NCBI GenBank assembly: GCA_023663865.1
Contig: JAMPGU010000010.1
Location: 1 to 59,369 of the forward strand
Direction: 5' to 3'
DNA: 59,369 bases
Origin: Clostridium sp.
GTDB lineage: Bacteria; Bacillota; Clostridia; Oscillospirales; Acutalibacteraceae
Shown here: piece after piece, positions 47,360-55,637 of the stretch
Position numbering within the stretch: position 1 is the first letter of the stretch
How the letters are laid out: every line of letters starts with the position of its first letter
Notes under the pieces: generated by a model
The model's database searches: none
What the model was told of the DNA's origin: nothing
The model's input: only the letters and a program-made list of their open reading frames with translations
Position numbers and translations under genes: made by a program

Positions 47360-48187
47360 TTAATGATTATTTAATACAAATTCTCTGACAGCCTTTGCCA
47401 ATCCGTCCTCTGCATTGGAAAGAGCAGTATATTTTGCCGCTGCCTTGCAGTCGTCTGTGGCATTTCCCATAGCAAATGAAAAATCAGCATATTCCAGCAT
47501 AGGAATATCATTGCCTGCATCACCAAAGCACATAACCTCACCTGCTGTCAAGCCCAGTGATTTACTCAGACTTTCAACGGCAGTTCCTTTATTGGCTGTA
47601 GGTGACGTTCCCTCAAGACAGCCCACAAAGCTGACAGCCGTAGTCAAATCAAATTTTTCCATTATTGCCGTAAAGCCGTCACGCTGCCAGTCCTCCACAG
47701 AATACAAGGTGATTTTCTCAATACTTCTGCCGCCGAGATATTCAATCAAATCATCGTGTGCATCCATAGAATCTGCAACCTGCTCTATAAATTCCTGAGG
47801 CATATCTGTATTGTTTTTAAAATATTTCATTCGGTCTGACTGATAATGGCTTTTTCCATTAATGTAAATTTCGAAAAATACCTCTTCCTGCAAAAAGCAA
47901 TTTATTACATCAACAGCAGTTTTATTAAAAATTACATCTGAGCAGATTGTTTTACCACTGAGCCTGTCATAAACACCTGCACCATTTGCGTAAATCACAT
48001 AATCAGCAAAGGGTATTTGCTGCGTTACATTATCCGTTAATGCCAAGGGTCTGCCTGTAGCAATAGCGATTTTAACGCCCTTGCTGTGTGCTTCTTTTAA
48101 TGTCTGCAAGGTGAAATCTGTTATGGTCATATGGTCAGTTGACATTAGGGTACCGTCTAAATCAGTTGCAATTAATTTAATCGACAT
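47360..48187 (-). CDS. Cof-type HAD-IIB sugar/nucleotide phosphatase
   Basis: This 275-aa phosphatase has motif I KLIATDLDGTLM (nucleophile and acid/base Asp), motif II with IATGRPLAL, a C2B cap (about 85-190) and motif IV CFGDAGNDIPMLEYA. The GNAT KGTAVESL segment with its Lys precedes motif IV. These enzymes dephosphorylate sugar phosphates, flavins or nucleotides; the substrate is not predictable. I use the ATG at 48187, preceded by AAAGGATTG, rather than the ATG 12 codons upstream. Confidence 0.92.
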   Translation of the reverse strand: MSIKLIATDLDGTLMSTDHMTITDFTLQTLKEAHSKGVKIAIATGRPLALTDNVTQQIPFADYVIYANGAGVYDRLSGKTICSDVIFNKTAVDVINCFLQEEVFFEIYINGKSHYQSDRMKYFKNNTDMPQEFIEQVADSMDAHDDLIEYLGGRSIEKITLYSVEDWQRDGFTAIMEKFDLTTAVSFVGCLEGTSPTANKGTAVESLSKSLGLTAGEVMCFGDAGNDIPMLEYADFSFAMGNATDDCKAAAKYTALSNAEDGLAKAVREFVLNNH

Positions 48188-48297
48188 ATTTCTACAATCC
48201 TTTCTAATAAAATATTTTAACATATTATTGCTTTTTTATCTATACTAAAGCCATACAAATATGATAGAATAAAAGCAGTTATTTTTAGGAGTATTCT

Positions 48298-49491
48298 ATG
48301 AAAAAATTTTTTGCAATCCTTGGTGTTATCCTTCTCGCTGTCGTAGGGATTTACGGATATGACATTTTATCAGGCTATAAAATTACGGTGGCAGTAAATG
48401 AGCATATATTGTCAAACCCTGTTACTTCAGCCCAATCCACTGCAAAGCCTGACACAGGTACCGCAAATCTGAATAAGCTGATATATAGTAAGCTCAGTCA
48501 GGAGGAGCAGACTATATACAACACGATTTACAACGGTATTTCCTGCTTCAAGAGTCCGATTATTCTTAAAAACGCCCCTGACAGTGACATGGTTTTCAAG
48601 CTGGTTAAGCTTGTTTTGGGGGATCACCCCGAAATTTTCTGGACACGTAACGGCTGCACCTATACTACTGACGGCATTTTGAATATGAATTATATTTACA
48701 GCAGAGCTGAGGCACTTGAAAAGCAGTCGCTGATTAACAATCAAATAAATGCTGTGCTGGATAATATAAATCAAAATTCAAGTGAGTATGACATATCCCT
48801 TGCCCTTTTTGACTGGGTTGCACTCAACACGGCATACGATTACGATAATCTGGATAATCTTGAAAAAACACCAAGTGATTCAACAATTGAGGGCGTATTT
48901 TTAAACAAAAAGGCTGTATGCTCGGGATATGCAAAGGCATACCAGCTGCTGCTGCAAAAATGCAATATAGAGGCATTGTATATTACCGGTGAAGCCACAG
49001 CACCGAACGGAACGGAAAAGCACGCGTGGGTTTGCCAAATGCTTGACGGATACTACTATTTCAGTGACCCTACCTGGGCGGACAGCTACGAGAAAACGCT
49101 GGATGATAATTTTGTAAGCCACACCTTTTTTAATGTAACATCTAATGAACTGGCACTGACACATACACCGGAAGAGGAATACCTCGGCATTACCTCCTCT
49201 GCTGCTGAAAACAATTATTTTATCAAAGAGGGGCTTTGCTTTGATGCATTTTCTTTAACGGAGCTCAGACCCGTTATAAACGCCAGTGTGAAAAATAATG
49301 AAATCGGAATTGAACTGAAATACAATAACAGCGAAGCATACAATCAGGCTGTATCCAGTTTGATAGACGACGGAGAAATTTATCTTGTTTTGAAAACCGT
49401 GGACCCCTTTTCCCATAATGTGAATTCAAACCAGATATCCTATTACTGCGATGATATGCACAATGTAATTATGCTGATATACAATAAATAA
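48298..49491 (+). CDS. Membrane-anchored transglutaminase-like protein
   Basis: This 397-aa protein starts with one hydrophobic helix (about 4-22) that anchors or exports it. The transglutaminase-like (papain-fold) domain spans about 160-275 with the catalytic triad in the expected order: Cys in KAVCSGYAKAYQLLL, His in EKHAWVCQM and Asp in YYFSDPTWAD. In Gram-positive bacteria such proteins are proteases or cross-linking enzymes at the surface, or serve in peptidoglycan turnover. The C-terminal 110 residues are a beta domain. The ATG at 48298 follows TAGGAG. It appears to be a single gene. Confidence 0.85.
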   Translation: MKKFFAILGVILLAVVGIYGYDILSGYKITVAVNEHILSNPVTSAQSTAKPDTGTANLNKLIYSKLSQEEQTIYNTIYNGISCFKSPIILKNAPDSDMVFKLVKLVLGDHPEIFWTRNGCTYTTDGILNMNYIYSRAEALEKQSLINNQINAVLDNINQNSSEYDISLALFDWVALNTAYDYDNLDNLEKTPSDSTIEGVFLNKKAVCSGYAKAYQLLLQKCNIEALYITGEATAPNGTEKHAWVCQMLDGYYYFSDPTWADSYEKTLDDNFVSHTFFNVTSNELALTHTPEEEYLGITSSAAENNYFIKEGLCFDAFSLTELRPVINASVKNNEIGIELKYNNSEAYNQAVSSLIDDGEIYLVLKTVDPFSHNVNSNQISYYCDDMHNVIMLIYNK

Positions 49492-49511
49492 AAAAATTTT
49501 CAAAAAAAGCA

Positions 49512-49563
49512 TTGACAAACGAGTTAGTTTGTGCTAACCTATATACAGTTAGTAAAAGCTAAC
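49512..49563 (+). promoter_or_regulatory. Promoter with two DtxR-type operators
   Basis: TTGACA at 49512 with TAACCT 17 bases on (or TATACA at 49542) forms a promoter. Two inverted repeats overlap it: GTTAG-N6-CTAAC at 49523-49538 and again at 49548-49563, 25 bases apart. This is the TTAG...CTAA half-site pattern of DtxR/IdeR/MntR-family iron or manganese repressors. Confidence 0.6.
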
Positions 49564-49738
49564 TTTACTCCTTAAGTTAAAGAGTTGATGTCGGTTACCT
49601 CTATGTACATCACGGCTGCAAGACTTTCAGAATACGGTTATCCGCATTTTCTTGCACCAATATTACTTTAACAAAATCAACTCAATAGAAAACCGCTGGC
49701 AAACCACCTACATCAAACTTACAAGTCAGCGGTTTTTT
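49564..49738 (+). ncRNA. Short metal-regulated transcript, small RNA or peptide gene
   Basis: Downstream of the DtxR-type operators there is no normal gene. A 27-codon frame (49588-49671) begins MSVTSMYITAARLSEYGY and ends HFLAPILL, with AAAGAG only three bases before its ATG. A terminator-like structure follows: AAAACCGCTG and CAGCGGTTTT pair across about 27 bases, then TTTATTTTA (49688-49740). The transcript would be about 180 bases. Confidence 0.45.
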
Positions 49739-49777
49739 ATTTTATACTGCATTCAAACTATCTTCCTTCAATAATAT

Positions 49778-49809
49778 AAGGGCGGCAGGATCAATTTCCT
49801 GCCGCCCTT
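49778..49809. terminator. GC-rich hairpin between convergent units
   Basis: AAGGGCGGCAGGA and TCCTGCCGCCCTT form a perfect 13-bp stem with a 6-base loop. It lies 35 bases past the stop of the 1411-aa protein on the minus strand, without a strong T-run on either side. Confidence 0.7.
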
Positions 49810-49833
49810 ACTCCGTTGAAGGAGGTAAAAATA

Positions 49834-49854
49834 ATGATTAGATTTATGCGTTAA
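49834..49854 (+). other. Six-codon frame behind a perfect ribosome binding site
   Basis: On the plus strand GAAGGAGGTAAAAATA leads into ATG ATT AGA TTT ATG CGT TAA (MIRFMR). The site runs into the end of the convergent 1411-aa gene. It may be the stump of a gene that lost its body, or chance. Confidence 0.25.
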
Positions 49855-52800
49855 CGTAGCACTTGTCGCCCCAGTCGGAATAAACCCTTGTTGTGACGCC
49901 GTCAACGGTTACGTTCTTGTAGCTTCTAAGTATTACATATGTATCATCCGCATAACGTAAACCCTGGAAGGTTGCTGTGGTTACTGTACCCTTTGTGATT
50001 GTAAGTGTACGATATACCAAATCACCGCTCATTGCTTGAATTTCGTATCCGTCTGCACCGTCAACCATATCCCAGTTTACCTTAAAGCCATTTGCAATTT
50101 TAACAATACTTGTAATTCCTGTTACGCTGTTCTCAATAACAAACGGCTGTACCAGCTGACCCTCTAACATTGTACCCTTAAAGGTAACCGTTACATAGTA
50201 TCTGCCTGGCATAATTGCCTCATCAATGGTTACATCGTAGCCTGCGGTAATCACACCGCCGTCAACATTGTATACAGTAACCTTACCCGGCTTTTGTGCA
50301 AAGCCTGTGTAGATAAATGTATCTTCATCAAGCTCAATATGTGAGATTTGAGGAATCACATAATTAGAAGAAATTTCACCGCACTCTTTACAGTATTCCT
50401 TTTTAAAGCCACTGTTTGCAGGTGATGCCTTAACAATTTGGGTAACGTAGCTATGCGCTGTTTTTTCAAGAACACGCCCTGATTCACTGTTGTGAATGAT
50501 TGCGCCGCAAACTCTGCATTCATAATCACCGCTGTAGCCTTCCTCTGAACAGGTAGGTGCCTTGTAGTTATGCACCACTATATCGTGGCCAACAAAGGTA
50601 TCGTAACCCTTCTTAACAATTTCACCGCATACAGTACATACTGTGTCACCTGTATATCCGTACTCCTTACAAGAAACAGCCTTTTTATATCCAACTAAGA
50701 TTGTATCTCCGTGAGGGAGCTTTGCAACGGTCTTTCCCTGCTCGGCAATCTGTCCGCAGACTGTACATACCTGATCACCGGTGTAGCCTGCCTCGGAACA
50801 GGTCGCTTCTTTATAGCCAACCAATTTTGTTTCACCATGAGGCAGTTTAGGAATAGTCTCGCCCCAAGTAACGATTGTTCCGCAGTCCACACATCTGTAT
50901 ACACCCGTATAACCGGCATGACCGCAGGTTGCTTCCTCGTCATCCATCAGTACGACTTCTCTGTGCGGCAGAGGCTCTATCTCTTCACCCTCAGTAATAA
51001 TATCACCGCAGATTTCGCATACATAGTCTCCCGTGTAACCGTAATCAGAGCAGGTCGGCTCGCAAGCATTAACAAAAACTATACTGTGCTCTGTTTTAGG
51101 AATTACCTCACCCTCGGTGATAATCTCACCGCAGTCAGCGCACACATAGTCACCTGTATAACCATAATTATCGCAGGTTGCTTCTTCTTCATTAATCAGA
51201 ATGATTTCTCTGTGAGAATCAAGCTTGGCAATATCCTTGCCCTTTTCTACAACTTTATTGCACAGGGTACATACCTTATCACCTGTGTAACCCTTGCTGC
51301 TGCAGGTTGCATCCTTCGCATTTTGCAGCTGCGTTTCTGGATGGTTTAATTTCGGAATGGTTTCACCGGCTGTAATGACCTTACTGCAAACTGCACATGC
51401 GATATCACCCGTGTAGCCGTCCGTTGTGCAGGTAGCCTCTTTAGCATTCATCAGCTTGGTCTTTGTATTCTCATCGTGCGGTATCTTAGCAAGATTTACA
51501 CCCTTGCTGATTTCATAGCCGCAGTCAGCACAATATACATCACCGCTGTAGCCCAGAGCCGTGCAGGTAGGTGCTTCATAATTTTTAAGCACCGTGTCTC
51601 CGCTGTGGTCACAGTCAACAACTGTATAAGTAATATACTGTTCTACATATATTACACCATAGCCAAGCTCTCTTGTAGCATCAGTTGCAAGTCTGAATTT
51701 AGCCGTATGCTCACCCACCGTGCTGGTGTCAATGCCCTCAAAGAACTGGCTTACATCCGTTCCCTCCGGAACAAATTTTACACCCAAAAATGACTCAGCA
51801 TCTATGCTGCCAAGAATTAACACCTGATACGTTAATTCGTCATAATTAAACGCTTCGTTTAACAAATAGATTTCTTTGACATTATTTATCTTTATTTTTG
51901 CAAGTCCTGAAGATATTGTCCAGTGTGCATAGATATCCATATTCTCGGTAAGAACGGTATCTGCTGTCACCTCGTTGCCGTAATACATATCATCATACCA
52001 GCCAAGGAAGGTTGTATAACCCTCAGATGATACGGATCTTGACGGTACAGGAATATCACCTAAAACATCGCCTACCGTGTATGTAATGTCATAAACCTCT
52101 TCAATGGAGCGGTTGCTATGAACGGTTACACAAACAGCGTCCTCAACCTCTGCCCAATGTGCATACAGAGTAATCGGCTCTGTGAAGTCAATCACATCGG
52201 TTTCAAGTACCATTTCTCCGCCCTCAGGCTCAGTAAACCAGCCAATAAGTTCATAGCCGGCACAAAGTGCTTCAGGGAAGGAACCGTATTCTGACATATA
52301 ATAATAGGTTGGTGCTTTTCCGCGGATTTCACCGCCATTGGCATCGAAGCTGATTTCAACTGGCAATGCTGTCCACTTTGCTACAAGCTCAATCTGCTTG
52401 TCAGCTGTAACAGGAACATCAGAAGTATTGGTAATCTTGCTTGTACCGCGGTCTGTATAATACCAGCCGTCGAATGTATAGCCTACTCTTGTAGGTACAG
52501 GCAGCTTTCCGAATACCTGACCGAGATAAACGGTTTTGCTCTCAACATCACATTCACCGCCATTAGCGTCAAAGGTAACCGTATATGTGTCCTCTGCCCA
52601 AAGTGCATACAGACTTGTATCATATATCTGATAGCAAATGGTATCCGGTGTTACCTGCGGATTGTTAATGCTGTTTGCCATATACCAGCCCAGGAAGGTG
52701 CAACCCTCCTTGGTAGGTGTAGGCAGCTCGCCGTAAGGCTCACCGAAGGTTACTACCTTATATTCAACATCGCATTCGCCGTCATTCGGAACAAATACCG

Positions 52801-54079
52801 CAAAGGTTTGTGTACCTTCGTAGGCTGAATCCGGAACCTTCCAGCTTGCAATCGCTGTTATATTGTCGGGAATAATTGTATCTGTGGTTATTCTAACATT
52901 GGTATAGATTGGGAAAGAGGGATTCTTTTTTACCCTGTAATACCAATATTCAAATTCATATCCCTCTCGGGTTGGTGTTGGAAGTGTATCCAGCTTGCCC
53001 TCACTATTTACCTGAAGAGAGGTTACATCACATTCACCGCCGTTGGCATCGAAGGTAACTGTGTATTTTTCAGTCCAGTGTGCTGTTAATACAGCATCTC
53101 TCTCCAAATTGTAAATTGTGGTGCTTGTTATTGGTAAGGCTTCTCTTGTTGCCAGAACACCAAGCGGTGCAGCAGAATTATACTTGTAGCTGATATCAAT
53201 ATTATACCAGCCGTTGAAGAGATAGCCCTCTTTTGTAGGTACAGGGAGTTCACCAATCGCACTTCTGTATGTAACCGTTTTATTGGTAACATCACACTGT
53301 CCGCCGTCTGCATCAAAGGTAATGGTAAACTGCTTTCTGTTCGGATTATTCGGCTTAACGGCAGGCTTGGTAGATTCTGTGGTATCATCATCAAAGCCCA
53401 CATTCATATCCTCTATACCGGTTGGCTTTGTGGTGGTTGTGGTGTCATCATCAAAGCCTACATTCATATCCTCTATGCCGATTGGCTTTGTAGTGGTTGT
53501 AGTGTCATCATCAAAGCCTACATTCATATCCTCTATGCCGGTTGGCTTTGTAGTGGTTGTAGTGTCATCATCAAAGCCTACATTCATATCCTCTATACCG
53601 CTGACCTTATTGCTGTCATCATCAAGAAGAAGCTTGTTTTTCTTATCATCGGCAGAGGCGATAATGCCCCAGTCTTCCAGCTTTTGGTTTATTGATTCTG
53701 CAACCTCTTGTGCGATATTATGTCCGGATATTTTATATACAGCAGCATTCGCTGTAATGCCCGACAGCAATATAACGCAGGCAATTAGAGATGCCTTCAT
53801 TCCTCTGCTCAGTGATTTGTACTTGTTCTTTCTGCAGATTGACATAATCTTCCTGCTGCTGGTTAACGGAATAATTACCGGGAAGCCTTTTTCGTTATTT
53901 TCCTGCTCAAGCTCAATGAGTATATTTGTGCATTCATCAATCAAGTCGCAGTCCATATTGTCCATATCTTTTGCCAGCTCTTCATCAATCATTGTATGAA
54001 GTATAGCCTTTAGCTCGCTGTAAAAATTTTGCTCATTTAAAAGGGAGTTAATAACCTTTTCATTAACTAGTGCGTTCAT
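49844..54079 (-). CDS. Probable anti-sigma factor with giant repeat ectodomain (1411 aa)
   Basis: Residues 1-94 are a cytoplasmic, acidic and helical segment without family match. One transmembrane helix lies at 95-113. Outside, residues 161-240 are four nearly identical 20-residue repeats (GIEDMNVGFDDDTTTTTKPT), encoded by 60-base tandem repeats at 53360-53599. From about 248 to 740 there are six InlB-type repeats (VTFDANGGECDV...GYTFDGWYY). A beta domain follows. About 850-1260 hold nine intact and one degenerate Cys repeat of the type TCxxxGYTGDxxCxxCG, and a fibronectin-like domain ends the protein. It is encoded 12 bases after an ECF sigma factor gene, the usual place of a cognate anti-sigma factor. 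The Cys repeats match those of the secreted protein at 17-20 kb. The anti-sigma role is inferred from position and topology. Confidence 0.78.
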   Translation of the reverse strand: MNALVNEKVINSLLNEQNFYSELKAILHTMIDEELAKDMDNMDCDLIDECTNILIELEQENNEKGFPVIIPLTSSRKIMSICRKNKYKSLSRGMKASLIACVILLSGITANAAVYKISGHNIAQEVAESINQKLEDWGIIASADDKKNKLLLDDDSNKVSGIEDMNVGFDDDTTTTTKPTGIEDMNVGFDDDTTTTTKPIGIEDMNVGFDDDTTTTTKPTGIEDMNVGFDDDTTESTKPAVKPNNPNRKQFTITFDADGGQCDVTNKTVTYRSAIGELPVPTKEGYLFNGWYNIDISYKYNSAAPLGVLATREALPITSTTIYNLERDAVLTAHWTEKYTVTFDANGGECDVTSLQVNSEGKLDTLPTPTREGYEFEYWYYRVKKNPSFPIYTNVRITTDTIIPDNITAIASWKVPDSAYEGTQTFAVFVPNDGECDVEYKVVTFGEPYGELPTPTKEGCTFLGWYMANSINNPQVTPDTICYQIYDTSLYALWAEDTYTVTFDANGGECDVESKTVYLGQVFGKLPVPTRVGYTFDGWYYTDRGTSKITNTSDVPVTADKQIELVAKWTALPVEISFDANGGEIRGKAPTYYYMSEYGSFPEALCAGYELIGWFTEPEGGEMVLETDVIDFTEPITLYAHWAEVEDAVCVTVHSNRSIEEVYDITYTVGDVLGDIPVPSRSVSSEGYTTFLGWYDDMYYGNEVTADTVLTENMDIYAHWTISSGLAKIKINNVKEIYLLNEAFNYDELTYQVLILGSIDAESFLGVKFVPEGTDVSQFFEGIDTSTVGEHTAKFRLATDATRELGYGVIYVEQYITYTVVDCDHSGDTVLKNYEAPTCTALGYSGDVYCADCGYEISKGVNLAKIPHDENTKTKLMNAKEATCTTDGYTGDIACAVCSKVITAGETIPKLNHPETQLQNAKDATCSSKGYTGDKVCTLCNKVVEKGKDIAKLDSHREIILINEEEATCDNYGYTGDYVCADCGEIITEGEVIPKTEHSIVFVNACEPTCSDYGYTGDYVCEICGDIITEGEEIEPLPHREVVLMDDEEATCGHAGYTGVYRCVDCGTIVTWGETIPKLPHGETKLVGYKEATCSEAGYTGDQVCTVCGQIAEQGKTVAKLPHGDTILVGYKKAVSCKEYGYTGDTVCTVCGEIVKKGYDTFVGHDIVVHNYKAPTCSEEGYSGDYECRVCGAIIHNSESGRVLEKTAHSYVTQIVKASPANSGFKKEYCKECGEISSNYVIPQISHIELDEDTFIYTGFAQKPGKVTVYNVDGGVITAGYDVTIDEAIMPGRYYVTVTFKGTMLEGQLVQPFVIENSVTGITSIVKIANGFKVNWDMVDGADGYEIQAMSGDLVYRTLTITKGTVTTATFQGLRYADDTYVILRSYKNVTVDGVTTRVYSDWGDKCYVNA
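53360..53599. repeat. Four tandem 60-base repeats inside the 1411-aa gene
   Basis: Four in-frame copies encode GIEDMNVGFDDD plus a Thr-rich linker; the last has changed to TTESTKPA. The copies are nearly identical at the base level, so copy number may vary between strains. Confidence 0.9.
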
Positions 54080-54091
54080 GTTCTCTCCTTT

Positions 54092-54616
54092 CTATTCTAT
54101 CGTTATAGAATTTTTTATTTTTTCTCTGAGTCGCTGCAGGCGTTTGGCAACCGTTTGTTTATTTAAACATAAAACCTTTGCCACCTGCTCAATGGTTAAA
54201 TCGTCTATGTATTTTAGCTTCAGGAGTTGTTGTTCATCTGGATTAAGAAGCTTATTAAGCTTTTGATTTAACAGCTCATAATCAACGCTGCTGTCAATTT
54301 CATAATGATTATCAATCGCTTTATCTTCATATTCAGATATTGGCACCGTTCTGCTATGTTCCTTTGCCTTAGCCTCGATACTCTTTAATACAAAGTTACT
54401 TGCTGTCTTGTACAAATAAGCTCTCGGATTAAGGATTTCCTGTCCATTTTGTAATTTGTTATAAAATACTGTAAAAGTATTTTGCATACAATCCTCAGCA
54501 CTATCGCTGTCGCCATTTAGTTTTACCAGGCAGAACTTGTAGATTGCACTTTTATAATCGTTATATATTTGTGTAAATCTATCCGATAGAGCTTTTTTAT
54601 TGTCTACTTTATCCAA
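54092..54616 (-). CDS. ECF-type RNA polymerase sigma factor
   Basis: This 174-aa protein has the sigma region 2 signature (YKFCLVKLNGDSDSAEDCMQNTFTVFYNKL...PRAYLYKTASNFVL) at about 25-85 and region 4 (LLKLKYIDDLTIEQVAKVLCLNKQTVAKRLQRLREKI) at about 125-170, with no region 1 or 3. I place the start at TTG 54616 because GGAGGTG lies just upstream; an ATG six codons earlier overlaps that site. The gene for the membrane protein that probably holds this sigma factor inactive follows by 12 bases. Its promoter may respond to the sigma factor itself: GTCAAC lies about 45 bases upstream. Confidence 0.92.
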   Translation of the reverse strand: MDKVDNKKALSDRFTQIYNDYKSAIYKFCLVKLNGDSDSAEDCMQNTFTVFYNKLQNGQEILNPRAYLYKTASNFVLKSIEAKAKEHSRTVPISEYEDKAIDNHYEIDSSVDYELLNQKLNKLLNPDEQQLLKLKYIDDLTIEQVAKVLCLNKQTVAKRLQRLREKIKNSITIE

Positions 54617-54702
54617 ATTAACACCTCCATTCAATTAGTAGTCCCCACAGGGGCAAAAAAGTTGACACTTTAAAACAAAAAAATTTTTTTAGTGACAAAA
54701 AT

Positions 54703-54727
54703 GGGCTGTCTCCTAAAGAGATAGCCC
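54703..54727 (-). terminator. Terminator of the glmU-vanW operon
   Basis: On the minus strand GGGCTATCTC and GAGACAGCCC form a 10-bp stem (one G-U pair) with loop TTTAG, followed by ATTTTTG. It is about 70 bases past the VanW-family stop. Confidence 0.7.
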
Positions 54728-54797
54728 GGGAAATTACATATATAGTTGTATATAAATATATTCAGTAATACTTTGAATACACTCTGTTTTTAATAAA

Positions 54798-55613
54798 TTA
54801 ATTCTTTTTGGCAGTCGTTGTTACCTTTGCCTTGCTGTACTTACTGTAGGTGGTATAGTTTACAGTGCCGTCTACTGTTCGTGTAAGTACATATTCATTC
54901 TTATTCTTTTCGATTTTTACCTTAACATTACCTACAGATACCTTATCCTTGGAATATACTGTGCAGGTTAAGGTTCCGCCCTTTGCCGATACCTTTAAGC
55001 GAACATCACTGCCAGTATTATTCTTAAACTGAAAATCCTGAGAATTCCACTGAACCGTTGCATCACCGCCAAGGGGAACATAGCTGATTTCAAGGGAGTG
55101 ACAGGCACGAACTGTAATATCCATATTAGCTCTGAGCACTGCCTGAAAAATGGTTGAGCTAACCTGGCAAATTCCGCCGCCGAGTCCATCTACAAACTCG
55201 TCACCCTGTACAACCTTAGCCTCCTCATAGCCGGCAAGAACGGTTCTCTTACCCACCACCTGATTAAATGAAAATACACTGTCCTCAGGGATGACAAGGT
55301 TATTCAGCTTTTTAACTGCATTATTTATATTTGTAGTTCTTGTAGAATTGGAAGTATCATAATGGGTTGTATATTCTGCAAGCTTGTGACTGTATCCGTC
55401 ACCCGAATCTGTCTTTAATGCAGGATATATTGTGCCGGTTGACGCTTCCTTAAATGTAGTTTCTACATCCTCTGTTGTTCTTGTGGTTGTCGTGGTTGTT
55501 GTCGTTTCAGATGTGCTTTGTGTTGTATCGCTGACATTTGCATTATCATCACAGCCTGCAAAGCTCAGTCCCACAACAAGCAGCACTAAAAGAATGGATA
55601 CGATTCTTTTCAA
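54798..55613 (-). CDS. VanW-family lipoprotein
   Basis: This 271-aa protein has a lipoprotein signal peptide with lipobox LSFAGC (Cys about 20), then a Thr/Ser-rich linker (residues 30-55). The VanW domain (about 70-220) is recognised by YTTHYDTSNSTRTTNI, FSFNQVVGKRT, GLGGGICQVSSTIFQAVL and the CHSLEISYVPLGGDATV block. VanW domains are found in surface proteins of Firmicutes, including van clusters; the biochemical role is unknown. The start is TTG at 55613 behind AGGAG. It lies 24 bases after glmU and is probably co-transcribed with it. Confidence 0.9.
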   Translation of the reverse strand: MKRIVSILLVLLVVGLSFAGCDDNANVSDTTQSTSETTTTTTTTRTTEDVETTFKEASTGTIYPALKTDSGDGYSHKLAEYTTHYDTSNSTRTTNINNAVKKLNNLVIPEDSVFSFNQVVGKRTVLAGYEEAKVVQGDEFVDGLGGGICQVSSTIFQAVLRANMDITVRACHSLEISYVPLGGDATVQWNSQDFQFKNNTGSDVRLKVSAKGGTLTCTVYSKDKVSVGNVKVKIEKNKNEYVLTRTVDGTVNYTTYSKYSKAKVTTTAKKN

Positions 55614-55637
55614 TTATTTATTCTCCTGATTTTGTTA

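Noticed and set aside
53360..53599. CRISPR-like array
   Set aside because: The repeats are contiguous, in frame and coding, with no variable spacers; no cas genes are in the window.
53283..53999. 238-codon plus-strand frame with tandem repeats
   Set aside because: It is the complement of the 60-base repeats of the 1411-aa gene and has no independent support.
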